From the IMG/VR virus record IMGVR_UViG_3300036781_000128, positions 1 through 30,577 of that record: 30,577 bases of DNA; one strand, written 5' to 3'. Source of the stretch: a virus. Below are positions 26,113 through 30,577 of this stretch, in pieces (position 1 is the first letter of the stretch; the number at the start of each line of letters is the position of its first letter). The notes beneath the pieces were generated by a model, which was not told the origin of the DNA, did no database searches, and worked only from the letters and a program-made list of their open reading frames with translations. A program made the translations under genes and the position numbers.

Positions 26113-26838
26113 TTGACCGACGTCTTAGCGATGAACGAGAAGGACACCCTCTCGGTCGTCACCTCCATCGCCGACCTGCGCGACGTCCTCATTGCGGCCG
26201 ACCCCGACGTCGGCGCACTCCAGGAGTGGCCCAAGTCCCGCGACGCAGCCACCAAGGCCATGTGCGCCCGACTCGGCTACGGCTACGGCCGACCCGCGCG
26301 CGGTGGAGGTCCCGTCATCTGGAAGCTCTCCAAGTACCGGCCGCGGTCGCTCAAGGCCATCCGTCTCGTCCGCGGCGAGTTCGTCGGACACCTCCTCGGC
26401 CGCCGATCGCGACTCGGCCCGAGCTGGTGCACCGAAGCGATCTTCGACGAGCTGCCCGGCGACAAGCCCGACGGCTCCAAGTCGGCCATCCTCGGCTACC
26501 ACTTCACCGCCGAAGTCCAGGACATGAAGGGCGGAGGCGGCTATAAGAAGGGCCTCCAGTACCTCCTGCGCGTCCGCCGGCACAAGAAGGAGAAGCGCCG
26601 CCTTGGACGTCGAGCTCGCCGCAACGAACGCCGTGGCATCGAGACCTACGCGGGCGGCGACTCGAACTTCTCGGGCATGGAACTCGGCGGCTTCCGCAAC
26701 TGCTGGGACGGCTACGAGGGTGGCGACCTCGGCGGGCGGGCCGTGACCATCGTGTTCGCCGCCAAGAAGCCCGCCAAGAAGCCGCAGACGTTCAAGACCA
26801 AGAGCGACCACCTCGCCGTGGTCGTGACCTACCCCTGA
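26113..26838 (+). CDS. Endonuclease/exonuclease/phosphatase-family protein
   Basis: A 241-aa protein from TTG 26113, with GGAGG at 26101-26105. The EEP fold signature is complete: DVGALQEW (Glu38 binds metal), ILGYHFT (His130), GGDSNFSG (Asp183, Asn185) and KSDHLAV (Ser231, Asp232, His233). A very basic stretch at 154-173 (RVRRHKKEKRRLGRRARR) could bind nucleic acid. EEP enzymes cut DNA or RNA or remove phosphates; the substrate here is unknown. It sits between the small lysis proteins and the holin candidate. Confidence 0.8.
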   Translation: MTDVLAMNEKDTLSVVTSIADLRDVLIAADPDVGALQEWPKSRDAATKAMCARLGYGYGRPARGGGPVIWKLSKYRPRSLKAIRLVRGEFVGHLLGRRSRLGPSWCTEAIFDELPGDKPDGSKSAILGYHFTAEVQDMKGGGGYKKGLQYLLRVRRHKKEKRRLGRRARRNERRGIETYAGGDSNFSGMELGGFRNCWDGYEGGDLGGRAVTIVFAAKKPAKKPQTFKTKSDHLAVVVTYP

Positions 26839-26907
26839 CCGGCCATCTCACTCAACCGGCCCATCAGTGACATGACCCCTGCCGACGTTTCACCAAAGGA
26901 GAAACCT

Positions 26908-27129
26908 GTGAGGAAGTACCTGCCCAGCAAGCGCACCGCCAAGGCCATCGCGGGTGCCGCTGTCGGAGCTGCCGCGTACCTCGTCGGCATCCTCCACGGC
27001 GACGAGACGCTCGGCGACGTCACCACCGTCGGATGGCTCGGACTCGTCGTGTTCCTCGGCGGCGGCTACGGCATCACCTACGCCGTGCCGAACGCCGACG
27101 CCACGCCCGCGACGCCGCCGCAGGAGTAG
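26908..27129 (+). CDS. Holin-like protein
   Basis: A 73-aa protein from GTG 26908, with AAAGGAG upstream. KYLPSKRTAKAIAGAAVGAAA gives a basic start and first TM segment (about 10-25), and TVGWLGLVVFLGGGYGITYAVPN the second (about 41-62). It resembles actinophage holins. It is the last + strand gene before a strong terminator and would release or localise the endolysin. Whether this or an upstream membrane protein is the real holin is open. Confidence 0.65.
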   Translation: MRKYLPSKRTAKAIAGAAVGAAAYLVGILHGDETLGDVTTVGWLGLVVFLGGGYGITYAVPNADATPATPPQE

Positions 27130-27175
27130 CCTCAGGAGCGCGATGCCCTTCCCGGTTCGCACTGGCTCCAGCACA

Positions 27176-27211
27176 AAGCCCCGCTCATCGCTTCGGCGGT
27201 GGGCGGGGCTT
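27176..27211 (+). terminator. Bidirectional terminator with UUCG loop
   Basis: AAGCCCCGC (27176-27184) pairs with GCGGGGCTT (27203-27211). The inner bases extend the stem through CA/TG and CGC/GCG, with two G-U wobbles, to a TTCG tetraloop (27192-27195). The 16-bp stem separates the convergent + strand lysis genes and - strand cargo genes, so it can stop transcription from both sides. Confidence 0.88.
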
Positions 27212-27221
27212 CTTGCTGTGC

Positions 27222-27572
27222 TCAGGGACGCCACTCCTCGCGGTAGTCCGGGTGGTCGGCGTAGACCGCGGCGAGCGCCTCGACGACCGCCGGGTTGTCG
27301 TCCTTCGCGGACATTTGCTCCCGGCTCCGACACATCCCCCACTCGCCCTCGATCCGCTCGTGGTCTGCCCACGCGGCCTCGATTGCTAACCGCTTGGCCT
27401 CGCACTCGGCCAGCACGCGATCCGATTCGCTCATGAGGTAATCGGCGGTCGTGGTGTGTCCTTGGCTGCGCATCGCTTCGGCAAGATCCCGCAGGGCGCG
27501 CGCCCTACCGTCCTCGTCAACGGCGATGCGTGCCAGCAGAAAGTCAGTGAGCGTGAGCGTGGCGGTGGTCAT
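27222..27572 (-). CDS. DUF6221-like protein
   Basis: A 116-aa protein; ATG 27572 follows GGGAGGA on the - strand. The helical start LTDFLLARIAVDEDGRARALRD and the ending YADHPDYREEWRP are typical of the DUF6221 family found in actinobacteria and their prophages. It overlaps the upstream HTH gene by 4 bp (ATGA), so it is the third gene of the operon. Function unknown. It could be an accessory of the toxin-antitoxin-like pair or separate cargo. Confidence 0.7.
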   Translation of the reverse strand: MTTATLTLTDFLLARIAVDEDGRARALRDLAEAMRSQGHTTTADYLMSESDRVLAECEAKRLAIEAAWADHERIEGEWGMCRSREQMSAKDDNPAVVEALAAVYADHPDYREEWRP

Positions 27573-27826
27573 GGCTGTCCTCCCTTGCCGAACCGCTGAA
27601 AGGCGTTCTGCTTGCTCGTGCCCAGCGCGGCCCCGATGACCACCCAGGTCTCCCCCGCCTCCCGGGCAGCCTCGACCGCGGCGCGCAGCTCTCCCTCGGC
27701 GTCGTCGATGCCCTGCTGTGCCGCGACGATGCGGCGGAAGTGCCGCGCGTCCTTCGCCCGATGGGTCGCCGGGTCGACCTGCTCGAGCCCGGCGTCGTCG
27801 TGAGTGGTCTTGGTCTTGTTCGTCAT
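27569..27826 (-). CDS. HTH protein, antitoxin candidate
   Basis: An 85-aa protein; ATG 27826 is preferred, 8 bp after GGAGG, over ATG 27832 that lies too close. Acidic helices (30-58) are followed by ETWVVIGAALGTSKQNAFQRF (59-79), a clear helix-turn-helix of the WxxIGxALGxSxQxAxQRF type. It is cotranscribed behind the BrnT-like gene and is the likely repressor of the operator at 28095-28140. It could neutralise the toxin, though it is not a classical BrnA. Confidence 0.72.
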   Translation of the reverse strand: MTNKTKTTHDDAGLEQVDPATHRAKDARHFRRIVAAQQGIDDAEGELRAAVEAAREAGETWVVIGAALGTSKQNAFQRFGKGGQP

Positions 27827-27855
27827 GTTCATCACCTCCAGGGTCCCCCGCCACA

Positions 27856-28092
27856 TCAGCGGAGGAAGTCGTAGAACTTCGGGCGGAGCACGTCCGCGTG
27901 GATGATGCGGTCCGGGTCTGCAGCGGGGACCGCGACCAGCTCCAGCAGGCGGCCGGTGGTGTCCGGGCCGATGACGAGGAGTCGGTCTTCGCCGTCGTAC
28001 TCGAACTCGACCAGCCGCAGGGCGTTGGTCCACGCGTGCTCGATGTCCGTGTCGCTGACACCGTGCTTGCGGGCCGACTCCCTGATCTGCAT
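27856..28092 (-). CDS. BrnT-like toxin candidate
   Basis: A 78-aa protein; ATG 28092. It has KHGV (9-12), DRLLVIG (36-42), GRLLELVAV (47-55) and [13 protein letters not shown] (62-74), the same order as BrnT (KHGV, R..LAIG, grlLvV, RIISAR), a RelE-fold ribonuclease. The usual BrnT ending differs. No SD precedes the start, but a strong promoter places the transcription start at the ATG, so it should be leaderless. It leads the toxin-like/HTH/DUF6221 operon. Toxicity is inferred from this resemblance only. Confidence 0.65.
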   Translation of the reverse strand: MQIRESARKHGVSDTDIEHAWTNALRLVEFEYDGEDRLLVIGPDTTGRLLELVAVPAADPDRIIHADVLRPKFYDFLR

Positions 28093-28140
28093 GAGTAAAT
28101 CATAGGTTTACCATCAGGGATTGTCAACTACCGATTTACC
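28093..28140 (-). promoter_or_regulatory. Consensus promoter with operator repeats
   Basis: On the - strand TTGACA (28122-28127) and TATGAT (28099-28104) are separated by exactly 17 bp. The start point would be about 28092, the A of the ATG. GTAAAYC-type elements occur three times: 28095-28101 (over the -10), 28105-28112 (inverted, in the spacer) and 28133-28140 (inverted, upstream of the -35). Such repeats are expected for an autorepressing HTH protein. Confidence 0.85.
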
Positions 28141-28348
28141 CAACTGCGGGCCGGACCAGATGCGCCGGCACCCACGACTGCCTGACCGTCACCTCGTCCC
28201 CGTTGCCAGTCGAGTGCGCCGAGGCCCACATCACGTAGGCCTCCCACTCGCCCCGGTCGGTCTGACGCCACGCCAGCAGGACGCCAGGCGCTGGGTAGGA
28301 CCAGACGCCAGTGACGTCCACGTGGACATGGAAGGGGGGTGGGCGCAT
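28136..28348 (-). CDS. Conserved small protein, 70 aa
   Basis: ATG 28348 on the - strand; the stop overlaps the next operon's operator. The sequence is beta-rich with Trp and Pro (VHVDVTGVWSYPAPGVLLAW, QSWVPAHLVRPA), resembling small actinobacterial proteins with a WxxPxxLLxW pattern of unknown role. No SD; a TAACCT -10-like box six bases upstream suggests a leaderless message. A LexA-like box overlaps that promoter. It may be induced by DNA damage. Confidence 0.65.
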   Translation of the reverse strand: MRPPPFHVHVDVTGVWSYPAPGVLLAWRQTDRGEWEAYVMWASAHSTGNGDEVTVRQSWVPAHLVRPAVG

Positions 28349-28354
28349 ATGGGG

Positions 28355-28374
28355 AGGTTAGAACAGGTGTTCGA
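28355..28374 (-). promoter_or_regulatory. LexA/SOS-like box over a promoter
   Basis: On the - strand the bases TCGAACACCTGTTCTA (28359-28374) match the actinobacterial/Bacillus SOS pattern CGAAC-N4-GTTC with one arm mismatch at the end. It overlaps TAACCT (28355-28360), the putative -10 of the 70-aa gene. LexA bound here would block transcription until DNA damage. Other readings, such as chance, are less likely given the position. Confidence 0.6.
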
Positions 28375-28379
28375 AGGGG

Positions 28380-28874
28380 CTACAAGCCCTCGAGTATCTC
28401 TAGTTGCGGGTCCCCATTCGGCTCCCTGACGGAGAGACCAGCGACTTGCGTGCCCACCTTGAGTAGAGGGCCGTCGTAGGTGTGGAGCTCGTCGCAGCCG
28501 CTCGTCTTCGCGAGCGCCAGGTGCAAGGCGTCCGGACCCTTCAATTGAAAGCCCACGGCGAACTCCATCGCTAAGGTGCTCGCTCGCTGCGTGATGTCGA
28601 CGAACCGGAACTGGGTCGCCAGGAAGTAATCACGCGCTTGGTCAAGACGCTTGGCATGCTCGAGCGAGGGTGGACCCTGTGGCGCGCGAAGGTTGGGAGC
28701 GCCGACCGCCTCCGCCACGGTCAATGCAGACAAGTGCCCCTGGGAGATGCGCTGCTCAGCCGCTCGAACGGCCGCCGACGCAGGTTCCAAGCGCCCCTCT
28801 TCCTCGAGGAAGACCGCAAGGAACACGCAGGCGTCGAAGTAGACCTTCAGCGCCGGGCTCGCCTTACTCGCCAC
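28380..28874 (-). CDS. PIN-domain nuclease (VapC-like)
   Basis: A 164-aa protein; GTG 28874 overlaps the partner gene by 11 bp. The PIN acidic residues are in place: VYFDACVF (Asp14), LTVAEAVG (Glu55), GPDALHLA (Asp115) and HTYDGPLLK (Asp134). Such proteins are Mg-dependent ribonucleases, often toxins. The usual partner is a small VapB; here it is a 248-aa protein, so a non-classical pair. Both are encoded on the - strand near the attachment site, where temperate phages carry cargo. Confidence 0.85.
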   Translation of the reverse strand: MASKASPALKVYFDACVFLAVFLEEEGRLEPASAAVRAAEQRISQGHLSALTVAEAVGAPNLRAPQGPPSLEHAKRLDQARDYFLATQFRFVDITQRASTLAMEFAVGFQLKGPDALHLALAKTSGCDELHTYDGPLLKVGTQVAGLSVREPNGDPQLEILEGL

Positions 28875-29610
28875 GCGCAGCCTGCCATTCGCCCAAGGTG
28901 AACCACGGCTCTCCGCTCTCGTCGGCGAAGATCCCAGACACCTCGGAGATGGACACCAGTCGCCTGTCAGGAAGCACCTCGAAGTCCTCCGCCTTCAACT
29001 CGATGGCGGATCCGAGCGCATCCCGACTCACCAGACCCCACATCTCGACTCTCCGGCCGATGGCCTCGTCGCGGATGCGGTCCGAGAGCGCCGCCCTATA
29101 GCTGACGGTCACGCTCGAATCGTCGTCCAGCTTCATCTTGACCTCGCGTCGACCGTGCTCGTTCCATCGGTCGACGACGCCGCGGGCGGACCCGTAGCTG
29201 ACCGTCGCGGCCCCGAGTGCACGGTCCGCGTGAGTGACGATCTCCGGCGTGACGACCAGGCCGCCAGCGTCCAGACCCGTGAACGTCATGCCTGTGGCGC
29301 CGCCGCGACCCACGCGCTGACCGATGCTGCGGACGCGCTCGACCATGCGTCTCGTCCAGGTCGCCGGCACCTCTGCGCGCTCCGTGAGGGCAGCGAGGCC
29401 ATCTCGCAGCACGACGGCTACGGGAGACTCGTTCGGCGCCGCTACCGCGAAGATCGCCGACCCGATCGCCAGGTTATCGACCGTCCACGCCTGCTGCCCG
29501 GCATCGGCGACGACAGAGGCGTCATTGAGCAGCGTCAGCAGATCATCCAGCGAGTCACGCAGGGTCGCAGCCGAGATCGCCTCGCCGCCGATATTCAGCC
29601 CGATAGCCAC
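28864..29610 (-). CDS. Partner of the PIN nuclease, 248 aa
   Basis: GTG 29610 follows GGGAGGAGG on the - strand. The N-terminus (LDDLLTLLNDASVVAD, then AWTVDNLAIGSAIFAV) looks like an alpha/beta domain. The middle has ATVSYGSARGVVDRWNEHG and KMKLDDDSSVTVSY, with GRRVEMWGLVSRD, an OB-like beta pattern. It ends FTLGEWQAARGE. I recall similar proteins beside PIN genes in other bacteria, but no accepted function. As it is translated first, it is a likely antitoxin or a sensor that controls the PIN enzyme. Confidence 0.7.
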   Translation of the reverse strand: MAIGLNIGGEAISAATLRDSLDDLLTLLNDASVVADAGQQAWTVDNLAIGSAIFAVAAPNESPVAVVLRDGLAALTERAEVPATWTRRMVERVRSIGQRVGRGGATGMTFTGLDAGGLVVTPEIVTHADRALGAATVSYGSARGVVDRWNEHGRREVKMKLDDDSSVTVSYRAALSDRIRDEAIGRRVEMWGLVSRDALGSAIELKAEDFEVLPDRRLVSISEVSGIFADESGEPWFTLGEWQAARGE

Positions 29611-29772
29611 CGCCCAGCCTCCTCCCGGTCAGTGTGGCAGATCGTCCACGCGACCACCGACAACCGGCGGCAACCGATAGGCGATCTCCCCCCTCACCCC
29701 GCCCGGTACAGCTTGCGCACCGTGGCGGCGTGGGGGGGTTGGTGTGGAAGCAAAGGTCTCCCTGATTGACCG

Positions 29773-29787
29773 GGGTACGCCGTACCC
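29773..29787. repeat. 15-bp palindrome, arm-site candidate
   Basis: GGGTACG-C-CGTACCC is a perfect inverted repeat with a single central base, about 95 bp from the att core. Its right half starts the CGTACCCTG repeat seen again at 29968. It may bind integrase, excisionase or a regulator. Confidence 0.5.
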
Positions 29788-29823
29788 TGCCGGGGTTCAT
29801 CTGGTTCCACAACTTGCCGTTTC

Positions 29824-29852
29824 ATGCAAGCGACTGCACACACCGTTTGCAT
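29824..29852. repeat. Inverted repeat near the att core
   Basis: ATGCAAGCG (29824-29832) and CGTTTGCAT (29844-29852) are inverted copies with one mismatch, 11 bp apart. It lies 29 bp before the core. It could be an arm-type or regulator site. Confidence 0.4.
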
Positions 29853-29880
29853 TTCCGCAGGTCAAAGGGCAAAGCGTGAG

Positions 29881-29906
29881 GGGTTCAAGTCCCGTCACTC
29901 ACCCCA
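29881..29906 (+). other. attP core matching a tRNA-His 3' end
   Basis: The 26 bases from 29881 to 29906 form a T-loop TTCAAGT with its closing GGG/CCC, a CACTCAC acceptor strand, discriminator C and CCA. C73, which pairs with G-1, is the hallmark of tRNA-His. The bases before (GCGTGAG) do not continue a tRNA, so only the 3' end is present. A phage integrating there would restore the tRNA. The integrase follows 76 bp downstream. Confidence 0.8.
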
Positions 29907-29908
29907 AT

Positions 29909-29953
29909 GAAACCGCCAGGTCGCCGCGAATAATCGGTGAGCCTGGCGGTTTC
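29909..29953 (+). terminator. Hairpin between att core and integrase
   Basis: GAAACCGCCAGG (29909-29920) and CCTGGCGGTTTC (29942-29953) form a perfect 12-bp stem with a 21-nt loop. It would act as a terminator for the tRNA-His gene after integration, or insulate the integrase from upstream transcription. Confidence 0.7.
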
Positions 29954-29982
29954 GCGTTTACCCACTGCGTACCCTGAGGGCC

Positions 29983-30577
29983 ATGCGGACACCCAAGAAA
30001 CACGTGGCCGAGGACGGCTCGACGACATGGCGCGTCCGCTACCGGCTCGGCAGTACCGAGACCTCGGAGACCTTCCCGCGTGAGACCGACGCCGACACGT
30101 TCGCGCGCATTCTGGGCCGAGGGCGTGACGCCGACGTGGCCGATGCGCTCGCTTGGCTGGCCAGCAAGAAGGTCGAGCGCGAGATGGCGACATTCGGCCA
30201 GTGGTTCGAGACATGGGTGTCACAGCTCACCGGCATCACACCTCGCACCCGAGACGACTACCGCGCCATGCGGCGCCGCTACCTGACCGACCTGGACTTA
30301 CTGCCGCTGACCCTGGTGTCCCGAGCTCACGTCGCCGCGATCGTCAACCGACTGGAGGCCGACGGTAAGGCGCCCAAGACCATCAAGAACGCGGTCAACA
30401 TGCTATCCACGGTCATGGCAACCGCCGTCGACGACGGCCTGATACCGCGCAACCCCGTGCGCCGGGTCCGCCTACCTCGCCCACATCCCGACGAAGACGC
30501 CGTGCTGTTCCTTACCCACGAAGAGGCGGCGCTCGTCATCGCCCACACCGCCGAGCGCTACCGGCCGCTGGTGACGT
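29983..30577 (+). CDS. int: Tyrosine integrase, N-terminal part (truncated by the window)
   Basis: ATG 29983 opens a frame that runs off the end: 198 residues seen. Residues 13-45 (STTWRVRYRLGSTETSETF) are an AP2-like arm-binding domain, and 70-160 (TFGQWFETWVSQLTG, TPRTRDDYRAM, KTIKNAVNMLSTVMATAVDDGLIPRNP) the core-binding SAM-like domain of phage tyrosine recombinases. The catalytic R...HxxR...Y part lies beyond the window, with only its first helix (LTHEEAALVIAH) visible. Being beside the core it is the likely integrase for that site. Confidence 0.9.
   Translation, partial: MRTPKKHVAEDGSTTWRVRYRLGSTETSETFPRETDADTFARILGRGRDADVADALAWLASKKVEREMATFGQWFETWVSQLTGITPRTRDDYRAMRRRYLTDLDLLPLTLVSRAHVAAIVNRLEADGKAPKTIKNAVNMLSTVMATAVDDGLIPRNPVRRVRLPRPHPDEDAVLFLTHEEAALVIAHTAERYRPLVT

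Larger units (their letters stand above)
29611..29982. other. Attachment-site region without genes
   Basis: A 372-bp stretch between the - strand cargo and the integrase. It holds the RBS of the 248-aa gene, a G7 run, a 15-bp palindrome, an inverted repeat, the tRNA-His-like core and a 12-bp-stem hairpin. The repeat CGTACCCTG occurs at 29781-29789 and 29968-29976. No promoter was securely identified. The pattern fits an attP with arm sites. Confidence 0.7.

Noticed and set aside
27573-28127. 301-aa frame joined upstream of the DUF6221 gene
   Set aside because: It reads through the HTH and toxin-like genes in the wrong frame; the ATG at 27572 has a strong RBS.
29850-29906. A complete tRNA gene
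   Set aside because: Only the T-arm and acceptor 3' end are present; no D-arm or anticodon arm precedes it.

Overview
The window is a contiguous piece of a temperate siphovirus of a high-GC actinobacterium, either a free phage genome or an unintegrated prophage form. Base composition, start codons (many GTG, some TTG), 4-base ATGA/GTGA gene overlaps, a tyrosine integrase beside a tRNA-His-like attachment core and DUF2510/DUF6221-type proteins all point to Actinobacteria. The sequence does not resolve the host genus. A phage-type arm, the tRNA-His 3'-end core and then the integrase lie side by side with no 5' tRNA half. This fits an intact attP better than an attL or attR junction.

Layout on the + strand. 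(1) 1-1770: small left-end genes, including a zinc-ribbon/HTH protein and a 51-aa CxxCKPHK protein. (2) 1790-5328: a tightly overlapping accessory cluster of a methyltransferase-like gene, three glycosyltransferase-like genes, a P-loop kinase-like gene and an HNH protein. (3) 5428-13941: the packaging and head operon (small and large terminase, portal, prohead protease, capsid, connectors, MuF-like protein, stopper, HK97-gp10-like protein, tail terminator, tail tube), closed by a strong hairpin. (4) 14013-23605: tail genes, with chaperones expressed through a -1 frameshift at CCCAAAA, a 1103-aa tape measure, two minor tail proteins and a collagen-like fibre. (5) 23806-27129: lysis region with several small membrane proteins, an M15-like endolysin, a phage endonuclease/exonuclease/phosphatase-family (EEP) protein and a holin-like protein, ending at a UUCG-capped terminator.

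On the - strand lies what looks like a lysogen-expressed cargo set: a DUF2510 two-TM protein buried between the tail chaperones and the tape measure; a small 60-aa gene; and a 2.4-kb block (27222-29610). That block encodes a PIN-domain nuclease with a 248-aa partner, a 70-aa protein behind a LexA/SOS-like box, and a BrnT-like toxin candidate with an HTH partner and a DUF6221 protein behind a near-consensus, operator-decorated promoter predicted to give a leaderless mRNA. The attachment region and a truncated integrase finish the window.

The strongest leads for undescribed biology are the PIN/248-aa pair, the BrnT-like/HTH/DUF6221 operon, the antisense DUF2510 gene, and the sugar-modification cluster beside the terminase. 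No immunity repressor, excisionase or replication gene was recognised; these probably lie to the right of the integrase, outside the window.
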